Shown: piece by piece, positions 1-10,779 of the stretch
Layout: each line of letters opens with the position of its first letter
Numbering within the stretch: position 1 is the first letter of the stretch
Assembly (NCBI GenBank): GCA_032164295.1
Contig: JAJHTX010000003.1
Span: 1 to 64,000, forward strand
Direction: 5' to 3'
Source of the DNA: Inonotus obliquus
Lineage: Eukaryota > Basidiomycota > Agaricomycetes > Hymenochaetales > Hymenochaetaceae
DNA: 64,000 bases
Notes under the pieces: model-generated
Database searches by the model: none
What the model saw: the letters and a program-made list of their open reading frames with translations, nothing else
Told to the model about the DNA's origin: nothing
Made by a program: the position numbers and the translations under genes

Positions 1-121
1 CTAAGCCTAACCCTAACCCTAACCCTAAGCCTAACCCTAAGCCTAACCCTAAGCCTAACCCTAAGCCTAACCCTAAGCCTAACCCTAAGCCTAACCCTAA
101 GCCTAACCCTAAGCCTAACCC
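1..121. repeat. Telomere repeat tract with two alternating units
   Basis: The window starts with uninterrupted 6-nt units read as CCCTAA or GCCTAA on this strand (TTAGGG and TTAGGC on the G-rich strand). After three CCCTAA units near the start, the two types alternate strictly, giving a 12-nt period. The C-rich strand at the left edge is the orientation expected of a left chromosome end. The tract passes without spacer into WD40 coding homology at about base 121. Confidence 0.93.
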
Positions 122-122
122 A

Positions 123-1439
123 ATAGAGCCCAGCAATTTGCACATATACGTATCTTCGCTGGCGTGGCCGCCAGGTGACTCGCTTCTCAGTAATTGTGAC
201 CTGCGCTTCGTCTCGAGTTGTCTCAAGATTGTGTTCGAAAGCTCAGCAACTGAAGAAACAATAGAACGCATGGATTCTGAAAATGATTTTTTCTGCATTG
301 CGTACTGTACGAATGGCAGTAGAATTGTCTCCGGACACAAGGATGGCAGGCTGAATATCTGGGACGGACGGACGGGAGTGCTCATTCACGGACCTCTCAG
401 CGGGCATTCCGGTATCGTCTGGTCTATTGCATTCTCTCGAGATGAGAGTAGAATCGCCTCTGGATCTTTTAATAGATTACGTATATGGAATGTGTTGACT
501 GGCAAGCTTGTTGCGCCATTCAAAACAAAGTCAACTGTCACCGCTGTCACATTTTCCCCTGACGGAAGCAGAATCGTCTCTGGTCACATGGACAGCACAA
601 TTCGGATTTGGAATGCTCTGAGCGGTGACGTCATTGTAGAGTCGTCGGAGCTTCACTATATTTGGATCAAGGCTGCTGCATATTCACCGGACGGAAACAG
701 AATAGTAACCGGATCTGATGACAACAGGTTGCGTATTTGGGATGCAAACACAGCAGCTTCAATTGAAAATCCTCTCGTCTGTCACATGAACTATGTCACT
801 GCTGTTACATATTCTCCAGATTGCAGCAAGATAGTTTCAGGATCTAGAGATGAAATTGTTCGAATATGGGATGTACAAACTGGTAGACAATTGGGAGAGC
901 CGTTGGAAGGTCATTTAATTTTGGTGATGGACGTTGGGTTTTCGCGAGACGGAAGCAAGATTCTATCGAGCTATTACAATAGAATCTGCATGTAGGACGC
1001 AAACAACGGTGCGCTAGTCGGCGTTGTACCTCGAGGTGAAAGCCGCTGGGATATAGAGAGACAATGTTTCGTGTCCATACCGAGCTGGTGGCCTAGCGGA
1101 AGAGAGCTAAAAGTACAATCGCTCCTGCTCTCTGCTAATCCGTTATATATCCCCGACGACGGGTGGATTCGTACACTAGACGGTGGTCTCCTCTTGTGGA
1201 TCCCTCCAGAACACAGATGGTGCACATGCCACGCGACCCAGGATAGCACGATCACCAAGGACGAATACGACGAACACATTCTGAACTCCGAGTGGGGAAA
1301 GCTCTTCCATGGGAAGGATTGGGTGAGGATCCTGGGCGTTGAAGGGACGGAGGATGACTGGTTTCTTCTTTCTTGTATTTACATTGTTGCAAATTGTAAT
1401 TGTCGAACAACGAATCGTCAACTTCATAGCACTTTCTAA
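123..1439 (+). pseudogene. Truncated WD40 half of a NACHT-WD40 (NLR) gene, broken by the telomere
   Basis: One reading frame from base 123 is colinear with the last exon of the intact NLR at 42080-43387: about six WD40 repeats (GSRIVSG, RIWD-type motifs) and then the conserved tail with WWPSGRELK, LYIPDDGW and EGTEDD. The NACHT half and all upstream exons are absent because telomere repeat lies directly in front. An in-frame TAG at 993-995 replaces the Trp of RMW in the intact copy. Conversely, the intact gene ends GTEDD-TAG while this copy has TGG there and reads on to 1439. No start or promoter remains, so it is a relic unless transcribed from the telomere. Confidence 0.88.
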
Positions 1440-1481
1440 CCGAACCGCGCGATAATTAAATTACACTGTAAGTGACTTATA

Positions 1482-2810
1482 CAGCCGAGTGACAAAAGTG
1501 ACCGTGATCGGTGCATATTAGATAATCACACTCCTCAGCTCCGCAACCTCATTTCCTCCACACCGACGCGAAACAAAAAATCTATGACCAATTACTCATG
1601 TATATACATTAGGTAGTATCTAATATACGTCTACCTGCCATTAGTACTTAGTAGGACCTCCCTTAGCTTTAATTACAGCACGTGCACGCCGATGCATTGA
1701 TAAAATGTAATTATTAACCTTTTTAATTGGTATCTTCTCTCAAGCCTCCAGAACTGCCTCCTTAAGCTCTCCGACAGATGTTGGCGGGTGTGGGCGGGCC
1801 CAAATTTCGCGTTTCAGGTCTAACCAGACTGGTTCAATTGGGCTGAGGTCAGGAGAAGATGGTGGGTGTGGGAACCTTCGAATGTTATGTCGAGTAAACC
1901 ACTGTTGTGTCGTTTTTGCTGTATGGCACCGTGCGTTGTCCTGCTGGAATGAGACAGGGTGGTTGCGGCGGTTAACCTTTCTGTAAAAATCAAGTAAAAC
2001 CCCATCCAAGACCTGCTCGATGTATCGCTTAGCTGTCATTCCTCCTCCCTTCCCTCCTGGGTACTCAAGAACAATGAGAGGTCCCTTCTTCCCATACATG
2101 ATGCATCCCCATACCATAACTCGAATAGATGACTTCTTGAAAGCTGGGACTACACAGCCCTCGGAGTAGGCTTCGCTGGCAGACCAGGTAACGTAGACAG
2201 AACCGGGACGTGAACCAATGTAAATGTACGACTCGTCAGAAAAAATAACCCGTTTTATTTCCTCCAATGACATCTGGCGCAGCTCCCTTGCACGCTTCAG
2301 CCTAACAATCCTCTGGGCCCTGGAGATGTAAGGTGCACGACGGGCCTTCAGTCGCTTGAGCCCTGCGGCGTTGAGCTCTCGTTTAACAGTCCGGGTGCTG
2401 ATTTTCACGTTGACACATTTCGTAAGCTCTCTATATGACGCAAATCAATTCTTTCTTGCTTCTCGTATCAGTTGACGACGGTCACGGGGCTGTAGTTTCT
2501 TGGGGCGGCCAGAACGGGGCTTGTTTTGAGTTGAGCCCGTTTTTTCGTAGCGCTCAAAAACACCTTTCGCTGTTGACCAGGGTACATTGAATGTTCGGGC
2601 TGCTTCAGCAATCTTCTGTCCACCAAGGATGGCGCCTACAATGCGGTTCTTCAACGGAGAGTCGAGCTGGGACCTTGTACCACACGGTTTTGCCATGTTG
2701 GGAGGGAGGGAGGTGGTCGCCGAGGGACAGGAGACGTGCAAAGAAAGGGGATGGGCTGAAATTGCGTGTCACTCACGTGACAAATCACGGTCACTTTTGT
2801 CACTCGGCTG
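1482..2810 (-). mobile_element. Tc1-type DNA transposon with 27-bp inverted ends and TA duplication
   Basis: Perfect 27-bp terminal inverted repeats lie at 1482-1508 and 2784-2810, beginning CAGCCGAGTGACAAAAGTG. They are flanked by TA at 1480-1481 and 2811-2812, the Tc1/mariner target duplication. Element length is 1,329 bp. The 3' flank of the intact NLR near 41950-41970 gives an approximate empty site (GACTTATA followed by GTAAGG without the element), which supports insertion after the two NLR copies separated. It carries one broken transposase on the minus strand. Confidence 0.95.
1641..2696 (-). pseudogene. Tc1 transposase with DD34E triad, two in-frame TGA codons
   Basis: A single minus frame from the MAKPCGTRS start gives an N-terminal paired HTH region (IAEAARTFNVPWSTAKGVF, then the GRPKK linker). 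The DDE domain follows: FSDES, QQDNARCHTA, SPDLSPIEPVW. There are 34 residues between the second Asp and the Glu, as in Tc1 (DD34E). Two TGA codons interrupt it, at 2445-2447 after REARKN and at 1740-1742. Family knowledge puts Trp at the second site (EEWEKIP-like tail). The frame otherwise runs to TAA at 1641-1643, so decay is recent. A non-functional copy is most likely. Confidence 0.9.
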
Positions 2811-3136
2811 TAAATATTAAGGTAAGAACTGACAGCCACGTTGCTCCAAAAGCCGACTATTTTCGATAAAGCACCTCGGCAATAAGAAAATAATTCCAGC
2901 TCAAAACAACAACAACCAGAGACAAAGGCAAACATCAATCTCATGATTAACTCAGATATACGCGGCTATGCATGAAGATATCCCTCCACGACCCTCTAAT
3001 CTGGCTCCTTGAATTCTCTGTATCTAGTTACAGAATCAACATAAGAGCAAAACCAAGACTCCAGATGCAGTATAACTCAGGTCATTCCAAGTGCAAAGAA
3101 TGCGTGCTCATCATTCCTCGTTCGACCGGTTGTTCA
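2811..3136. other. Old 3' flank of the NLR copy
   Basis: Bases 2811-2945 resume the homology to the reverse complement of about 41850-41970, that is, the 3' flank of the intact NLR, after the Tc1 insertion. From 2945 to 3136 I see no gene or clear repeat. Confidence 0.65.
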
Positions 3137-3583
3137 TCATTGCAACACCATATTGCTTATGCTGAGTTTGTTCCATGCCAGCGAGTATAACCATCTACAT
3201 TCCTGGATAGACTTGCTGCAGAGAACTGCAAAGCTTGCAGTGATCAGAAAGGGAATATGGCAGCTCAATGGGACTTGGCACCTAGGTACCAATACAGTGC
3301 CATGCGTTGCAGGAATACTTTGCGGAGTCATAATCGGTTGGAAAGTGCCGACAATCAATATGCCTGCCCCATCATCGAAGTCGACGGCAGACAAGAGGTG
3401 TAGAAGAGGGAGACCGTCTCTGATGTGTTGCAGTGGACCTGCTGACCCAGAGCCGTTACGGATTCGCAAAGAAGCGCAAAGGAGAGATGGGTTCCACCAC
3501 GTGCGCTGTTGCGAAGACGTAACGCACAAAATGGTTTTCTCCAGTGTACCGGTACGAAGGAGACTAAGGTCCCTGGAGTGCAC
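3137..3583 (-). pseudogene. Relic of the large F-box-type family seen at 50.9-64 kb
   Basis: The minus-strand frame contains a diverged stretch matching the middle of the genes at 50872-53235 and 56662-59024: an ILCVTSSQQRTWWNPSLLCASL block, then LPLLHLLSAVDFDDGAGILIVGTF. The intact genes have FFCVTSLSRRIWWTPTLLFASL and FPLVRLLSAVDFDDENGLLLLGT. No F-box, no other exons and no start are present. It is an isolated fragment beside the inverted repeat at 3600-4420. Confidence 0.7.
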
Positions 3584-3599
3584 CTTTCTTTCTGATGAT

Positions 3600-4420
3600 T
3601 AAAAAAAAACACAGCTCGAAATATGCGGTCAAAGGTCCGGTCCACTTGCGGTCCACATAAGTTCTGTTCAGATCCACCTTTTTTCTGGCGAAACGGTCCT
3701 GGTCCGGTCCAAGATATAGTAAAAACCTGCTGGAGCGGACCGCGGCAACTATACATGTGACCTGAAGACGAGGTATGTAAAGTTTCGCGCTGTTGGTTTT
3801 TTATAGTATACATATTGATGGACCATTGGACGAGGATTTAGGTGCAAACGATTTCTGAGTGATCCTTCCGCCATTAACCATTCACCCTTTCACTCATGAA
3901 GGTTCACGGACGTACTCGTTGGGTTCGTCGCAGCGGGGGAATATTTCCGTCATCTTTCGATCACCGGAAAGATGAGTTGAAGACAGACAGTCAGATACCA
4001 ATCCGTTCTTTTCTGCGCTTCATCAGAGTCCATCTATAATCCGAGTTGAATGCGTACTAATTCAATTTTCCTTGCATGTAAGTATTTCGCTTACGAAGGA
4101 CCTTCGTCGAGGAGGAAGTTAATAACGAGCTCTGTGTTCTACAGATTATCCTCGAATTTCAATAAATTCAAGTGAAATATCAAGGAACTACGTTGTTTGT
4201 TTCAGAAACGTCTCGATGTCGGGCCAAATGAAACTCAACCGAAGCGGCACTTGTGGCTTTCTACTGGTCACTCTATAATGTTAGTTAAGCGCATCTCCGG
4301 AAAGCCCATAGTCCCCGTCCGAGGCAGGTTTCGGCTTCCCTCCAAGTAAGGATGTAGGAGAGGTTCCGATTAGGTTCGCTCACTACACATTTATTTTGTA
4401 CGTTGCACGCGCCGCGATGA
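3600..4420. repeat. Dispersed repeat, inverted relative to about 50010-50650
   Basis: Sequence from about 3760 to 4340 matches the reverse complement of about 50020-50640. Shared blocks include CTGTTGGTTTTTTATA, GACGAGGATTT, GTCGCAGCGG and the GGTTTCGGCTTCC region, at roughly 75-80% by eye. The upstream part (3620-3740) is rich in GGTCCGGTCC-type words. No long frame is supported. Both copies lie next to a WD40 relic and F-box-family sequence, so this is part of a larger shuffled subtelomeric block. Confidence 0.7.
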
Positions 4421-4564
4421 ACCGAGTGGTAAGTGATGACAAATACAGAGATTCCTCTATTGGTCTTGGACACCCAGCAGAACGCTCCCGTCGTTCTCGT
4501 CGTACGCGTCTTCATCTCTCCCCGCCATCGACCTTAGAACCAACTCGCCTACGGGAGGATTACC

Positions 4565-5928
4565 ATGGTCAATTTTCCGTTCCCATCTGCAATTATACGG
4601 TTTCCTCGACGGTACCCACTCATCCTCCTCGTCCTCTTGATTCCTTTGTCGTTGTTCGTGTACGGCAATTTCGGCGGGCAAGTGTCTGCATGGGCTTCAA
4701 ACAAAATCGTGCCAGTATCACCCATATTGGACTCCTCTCCGAGTATCTCTAATGCTTCGCAACTGGAGGAACATGTAACACAGCGGGTTTTACTCGTCTC
4801 AGCTTTCTTCCCACTCTCAAAGTCGAAACACTCTTTTGCACAATATTCAGCATGGCTTTCACGATTCCTTGGACAAATAACAACACCCATCTATTTCTAC
4901 ACGACACCCGACCTTGAACCAACCGTTCGAGCTATTCGCGGTTCATTACCGATCGTCGTCGATACCCGATTTGAGACAGCGTTCGACGTACCACCACTGA
5001 AGGAGCGAGAACGGGATTATGTTAGGATGCACGAATGGGATCGTGAGAAGGATAGACACAGTCCAGGTTTATATGCGGTGTGGGCAGCGAAACCGTTCTT
5101 GCTCGCTGAAGCGCTTCGGCGGTTACGCGAAGGTGATGCCATAACGGAGCTTGGTCTGAAGAGCGCGGATGATCTTGATTATGTTTTCTGGAATGATGCA
5201 GGCTCGCTCCGAAACAAACACGCGTATTCCGCCTGGCCTGACCCTGGACGTTTGGATGAGGTGTGGAAGGAAGGAGCGTCGTTGACTGGGATGAAGGAGG
5301 GCGAGCTGGTGTTCTTCCCGGTATGGCATCTACCACATATATCCATGCAGCTTTGGTCAGAAAAGTTGGGTCCTGTGGACAATGAAGTATCCGAAGGTAT
5401 GTGCTCTTAATTATGCTTTTCATATCGGGTTCCGCAATTCAGCTCTCTTTTGGGACAGGCTCGTTTTTTGGTGGATACAAGGAAGTTGCGGACTGGTGGG
5501 AACGCTACTATTACGCTTATCATGACCATTACCTTGCCCAGCATGTCTTCGTCGGGAAAGACCAGACACTTAACAATGCGCTCATGTTCTTACACCCCTC
5601 ACACTTCTTCGGAGTCTGGCACGGGGATCCCGAATCTTCTGTTGCTCTACACAAACTAGCCACGTTCTCACCAGCTGATAGCGAGCTCATCTTGGGTGAC
5701 TGCGGGGACAGATGGTTTTATTATCAATTTTTCCTTGCGAATGGGGCGGAGAGAGAATTTATGCAGGGAATCTGGGACGGGCAATGGCAGTGGGATTTCT
5801 GGCACGCGTCATGGTGGACACGGCGACGGGAAAGCTGTCGATTGACACGTACAGTAGATATGCTGAGCCTCCTTAGGCGCAGGTTCGGGGACAGATGGAA
5901 CCCTCCTCCATCCTCTGTGAGGTTCTGA
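4565..5928 (+). CDS. HtrL/YibB-like putative glycosyltransferase, type II membrane protein
   Basis: Two exons, 4565-5396 and 5459-5928, joined across a 62-bp intron (GTATGT...GACAG), give 433 residues. The protein starts with a short basic tail and one membrane anchor (about residues 15-36, PLILLVLLIPLSLFVYG), so it should sit in the Golgi or ER facing the lumen. Family-type motifs follow: VSAFFPL-SKSKHS, PIYFYTTPD, SPGLYAVWAAKPF, YVFWNDAG, LVFFPVWHLP, EGSFFGGYKEV, YAYHDHYL and VGKDQTL. These match the fungal HtrL/YibB-domain family, whose activity is not well established; a glycosyltransferase fold is the usual prediction. The frame is unbroken and the splice restores SEGSFFGG exactly. Confidence 0.72.
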
Positions 5929-6207
5929 ATTGCGATAGATATCATCTTATTATTTACGACTGTACTTTCGCACTGGACGTTTCTATAAACATCATGGCGA
6001 AAGCCAACATCCTCCTCCTTCCCTAAAAGTCTTCCCCGCAACCCACAACTCTGCAGCGGCCCGAATGGACGCCTAACTTGGGAGGAACGGCATCGTTTGT
6101 TCCTCGTTCATATTGAAATGGAGACCTGACCCCACTCAACACTTATTTTCTTAATAGACGGCAGAAAATGCTCGCGCATGTCGGTCAGAATTCGCTAGTA
6201 GAACATG

Positions 6208-7580
6208 TTAGATCAAACGATGAGCCGGAATAAAAAAGTGCGTTACCATTATATCATCCTCAGACTCCCTTGATGTGAATTCCGTGTCTTTGGACATTGC
6301 AACGGAGAGTGTCTCAAGAGTGGCCACAATTTGCAGGTACTCGCGAAACATTTCATACACTTCCATGAAGAGCATAGCTTCATTCGTGACTTCCGAACAA
6401 CCGTTACTAGAAGCAAAGATAATCTCGAGGTCCTTAATCGTTGTATCGTCCATGTACGTCGATTTGCGAACAGAAAAGGAGAATCCCGCGATGTTTCTTA
6501 CTCTCCATGCCCCTGCTGAGTCTAGGAAGTGGAGATCCTGTATATCCTCAGATCCAATAGCACGTTCCCATAGGTAATGATCATAATAGTCCAACTGCAA
6601 CGAGCTCACGACACCCCCCATCAACTCGCTGAGTAGATGGATCATATAGTACAAAGAGAAAGATCCTTCGATCCCAGTGCAATCGATTGTAACGAAATCG
6701 CGCGGGAGGTAGTTGTTGACCATCTTGCGAATGTGTATCGGTCGACAATCCGAGCACCCAACTGAGACGCACTGTAGTTTCGGTGCTCTGGATGGAGAAT
6801 AAACATTAGGGACGAAGCCGTCGGGATACATATCGTCGACATGACTACGTTTGGGTCGTCCCTTGTTCTTGATCGACAGTGTAACGAGATCTGGCAGAGA
6901 TAGGTTCGTCAATGCTGGGCTGTCATCAAGTGGGCCTGCAACGATGCTTAAATTCGCGACTCGTGGTAACTTCCACATTTGGCCCCGTTCGACGGAAAGG
7001 GTTAACTCTGCGTCATCAGGCTCACGCACGGACAGGGTTTGGAGTTCTGTTAGCTGGGCGAGGATTTGAACCGAGTTGGACGTGAGTCGGAAATTGACCA
7101 GGTCGAGGGTGGTGACCGCGGTAAAATGGCAGAACAGCCTCCCGATGAATCTTTCCTGTACATAAGCGGAGCAGTGCTCGCATTTCTCGCAGTTGGCTGG
7201 GCTTTCCAATGACAGAAATCTATGAAAGTCATGAATTTTAACACGAGCCACAGGTGATACCAACACCTTCTGACTCACCTTGTTTTCCCTGCGTCAAAGC
7301 TAGCAATATCGTTCTCCAGAGCCTCGAGAAACTTTTCATGGCACCGTATACCCGTGAAGCGCACTGCTTGGCGGAACTGGGAGCAAATTTTCCACATAGC
7401 TCGACAAGTCATCGAGAGGTTAGCTAGATACGCGAGCGTAGTGCAGGCAAGCTCAACATCGCTGGCAAGAGTACGAGGGTCGTCATAACTCAGGTCCAAA
7501 ACCCTGCCCGTACCGAGTAAAAGAGTCGCGACTATCCTCAGTGTGAGTTCTACGGGTAGCGAGAGGAGCGGGACGGACAT
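6208..7580 (-). CDS. F-box-like protein with LRR-type body
   Basis: Exons 7279-7580 and 7219-6208 (transcribed right to left) join over a 59-bp intron (GTGAGT, branch TGAC, CATAG) to give 437 residues. The N-terminus, LLSLPVELTLRIVATLLL, followed by LANLSMTCRAMW, has the pattern of the agaric F-box (P-x-E-L...I...C). The rest has irregular leucine-rich segments (LTELQTLSV, LPRVANLSIVAG, LSLPDLVTLSI), as in F-box/LRR substrate adaptors of SCF ubiquitin ligases. It is not closely similar to the large F-box family at 50.9 kb. The substrate is unknown. Confidence 0.6.
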
Positions 7581-7786
7581 GGTTGGCAGTTAGGTGGTGA
7601 GAGAACGAACGCAACAGGCCGCACTCATTAAATAATGTCCGAGAGTGGCTTGCTCGAGTTACAGGCCACAGCTACATCATTGCTCTGATGACACATCAAA
7701 ACACATTATTTGCTAATGATAGTCGCCTGGAATCCAGGCCAATGCACGAATGAATACCATATTGATAAGTTTCCTCCTCAGTTGAT

Positions 7787-8252
7787 TCAAAAATCTTCGA
7801 TACGATACACTTCATACGCAACCTCCTCGTAGGGATGCGCCTGAAGCAGGAATGTCTGTTTAGCCTCGCTCTCTGCAAGCCGTAGGAGTTATACGCACCT
7901 TCTTCAATTCACTCACTACGCCTCGAATTTGCTCATTTCTTCCGTCGTCGCGCACGAGGACTTCGACACGATGTTCTTCGACTTTCTCCAGTTGACCAGT
8001 TACACCTATAGTAGGATTAGCTGAGCCAACTGCTCTGAACTGTCCTGAGAGCAGATCTAGAGTGAACATGGACAGATCGAGGTGATACGGCTGTACAGGT
8101 TGCAAACCTATTCCTGGGGTCATGAAAGCACACTGCTCGTATTCACCGATCCGCCCAACGTGCATCGGATATGCTCTAAAAAGCGTATTTAGGACCTCAC
8201 CGGTGGCCTTCAACGGGCAGAAGAAAACGAGCTTGAAGCGCGCTGCAGCCAT
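7787..8252 (-). CDS. NIF3-like (NGG1p-interacting factor 3) small protein
   Basis: Exons 7899-8252 and 7787-7840 (58-bp intron GTGCGT...TTCAG) give 135 residues from MAAARFKLVFFCP. Conserved blocks are GEVLNTLFRAYP, VGRIGEYEQCAF, GSANPTIGVTGQLEKVEEHRVE and the C-terminal HPYEEVAYEVY. The HPYEE signature is created only by splicing, which confirms the intron. Family members resemble the PII/CutA-like inserted domain of NIF3/YqfO proteins; the cellular role in fungi is unclear. It ends 80 bp from the FAD monooxygenase upstream on the same strand. Confidence 0.78.
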
Positions 8253-8332
8253 GGTTGTTGACAAGCGACTTGGTGGTTTAGTCCACATTGAAGTTACATA
8301 AGCTCTCAATACATTACATAACAGGGAAGTTG

Positions 8333-10192
8333 TTAATAAAGAATCTCAGGTTCGACAACTGGTTTGGTCATGTTTTGTTCCCTTTCCACCACGACTTGTC
8401 CGTTAAAGGGATCAATGCCCATGGTAGCGTCCGATGTGTTCATGCGATCCAACAGGATACCCCATTCGACCCACCACGTATCTGCCTCATCATACGCGTC
8501 GTAACCGAAAACATCCCGAAATTCCTCCCATGATCTCTGCAAGAAACTGTCCTCGGATCCCGACCAGTCAGCCTGGCCTTCCAGCATCTGTAGGCGCATA
8601 GCGTCATCCCTGGTTTTAGTCAACAGACCAGTCGGTAGAGAAATGAAGTCGACTTTCTGCTGCTCCGATGCAGATATTTGATCGCTCCGGGGGCGGCGCA
8701 GTTCCTGGAAGGCGGAAAGAAACCGCTTGACGTCTTCCTTAGATTTTAACTTTGAAAATAACCTTCCTAAGACGGCTGCATCCTCAATTCCCATCGCAGC
8801 TGAATGTACGGCTCCGACCTGAGATACTTCAGTAAATGGATTTAAGCGTATCCTTTGAAGTGAGACTAACAATAGATACATGGGCAGCCTCGCCAACAAT
8901 AATAACACGGTAATTACTGTCGTACCACGACTCAGGACCGTCTGTCCTGTCTGATTTCACTCGGATGGCGGAATCCGCAGCACTCATGATTCGATTTAGG
9001 CTGGCAAAAGAAGTCAGCATGCCGTTAAGTGAAGTTAAGGGACATACACCGGAGCTAGCTCAACCTCATCTAGACCTATATCACTGACTGGGATTCGTTC
9101 CTTCCAGCTGGCCTGCGCCCTAACGGCTATTTCATCCTTGAAAATAGTTACCGAGAGCATCGCGTTGTTTTTCTGGTTGTGTTATTCAGTATGATGACGT
9201 GAAGAATTATCGGATTCCCCCTACTAAACCAAAAGTACTGATCGCCCAACGAGAGCCCATCCACATATGCCACTAGACAACGCACAGTCAATAAGACGAT
9301 TATTGTAAATCCAATCATCTTACCCCCGGATCTTCTATCAGATCTATGATCTCCTTGTCATTCTTGACTCTTGATGCAGGAATTGATGTTCTGGTATGGG
9401 CACTGAGAATACGATACGTTACGGGGTATTTTGAAACGTACATATAAGTTGTGTAATTGACATCTCTATATATTTGAGGGGTAAGTTCGAGGCATGAGCG
9501 TACAACGCTCTGATGTCCGTCTGCACCGACAATGAGGTCGGCCTGGAGTTTCCTTCCTGAAGCCAGGGTTACAGTCGCCGTCTTCGCATCAATGTTCACA
9601 ACGCGGGCCCCAAAGCTTACTTGAGCACCAGCATTTGTTGCAAGTTTATGGAGCGACCTAACGAGGTCTGCATGCTTTCCAGGGGTTAGTACTTGTAAGT
9701 AAGGAAGTACCTGGAGACTTGCATGCAAAGAAAACATTTCCGCCCCGAGTTCGTCCATGATTTTCTGATGAAATAACAATTCGCCTACTCCTTCCCCAGT
9801 ATAAGCTAAATAGGCAGAGTGTTCTAGGGCGTTCATTCCAACAAAAATTGACACAAGGAAAACTTACCGGAGCTGAATACAATTTTGGGGCATCTCTCCT
9901 TTGTCCGCGCCTCAATTTCGGGGCCCAAGCCCCATCCGAATAGGATACGTGTCATGTTCGGGGGTGAATGAATCACCGCGTGCCCCTGACAAAACCGAGA
10001 ACTTCAGATCAGGGAGGTCCTGTCCTGAATGCACGAGATGGAACATACCTCCGAAGAGTTTTCCGCTTCTAAAACGTGTACAATATGCCCGGCCTCGCTG
10101 AGAGTATACGCGCAAGCTAGTCCGGTTATACCACCGCCTACAATGATAATTTCGATAGGTAGTTTGGCAGTCTGACCTGGGGGGCATGACAT
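8333..10192 (-). CDS. FAD-dependent monooxygenase (salicylate hydroxylase-like), seven exons
   Basis: Exons in transcription order are 10192-10049, 9985-9868, 9805-9324, 9272-9225, 9172-9048, 9000-8880 and 8818-8333: 1,524 nt, 507 residues. The Rossmann FAD motif is at residues 16-24 (IIVGGGITG), with the acidic end of strand 2 in HVLEAEN. SPPNMTRILF follows, then VGADGHQSVVR (GD/ADG motif) and GEAAH...AAMGIEDAAVL, the second FAD site, which is formed across a splice. This is the class A flavoprotein aromatic hydroxylase layout, usually using NAD(P)H and O2. It has no obvious membrane tail. No biosynthetic partner lies beside it, so the substrate is not predictable. Confidence 0.88.
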
Positions 10193-10779
10193 GGTGATAC
10201 GTGCTGAACTGCGTTGTCGGCCAGATTACCTACAGTTATGCAAGAAGGAAAGTGCCGCAGTCCGACAAGTTAGGGTGGTGTTATAATATGGGTCGCACGA
10301 GATGCTTCCATCTTTTACTATTTCCAACTTTACCGTGCTTCCTGATTGAATTTTACCGAAACTTTAGTCTCTGATGGAAACGCGCCAAAGACAGTATGTA
10401 GAACAACGGATGATGTCCAAGATAGGACGGGATTAGTTTAACAGAACGCAAAAAGCAATCTTGCCTTGAGACCATCATATTAGAGAAATAGACGGATGAG
10501 AAACTGACTGATGGTTACCTAAGTCGGCGACTTGTTTGTAGCTGATGAGAAAGATCATTGGCCTCTCGCGTAGGGCATATTAGCTTGGCGCCGAAGCAAG
10601 ACGATGCGTCTCCGTGGACTGGAATAGACGAGCTTTCCGGGTCAGGCTCGCCATTTCGGTGTTCAAAGCAGTACTGCTTTAAGTTTGTTGAATAATGTGC
10701 CGCCATGAAGTAAATAGTTACCACGACCACGTGCTGAGTGGTACGGCCTAAATGTCAGTGTCAGTGTCACGTCATCATC
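10193..10779. other. Intergenic, divergent promoter region
   Basis: This is 587 bp between the start of the minus-strand monooxygenase and the plus-strand mitochondrial-type gene. I see no coding frame or repeat. A short CAGTGTCAGTGTCA direct repeat lies just before the downstream ATG. Confidence 0.5.

Noticed and set aside
138..1439. Functional WD40 gene at the telomere
   Set aside because: It has an in-frame TAG, no upstream exons or promoter, and starts inside a known exon.
5401..5458. Separate small gene starting MLLIMLF at 5401
   Set aside because: This is the intron of the HtrL/YibB-like gene; the splice joins SEG to SFFGG exactly.
8333..10192. Secondary-metabolite cluster around the FAD monooxygenase
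   Set aside because: Neighbours are a NIF3-like protein and a small mitochondrial-type protein; no synthase, transporter or regulator is next to it.
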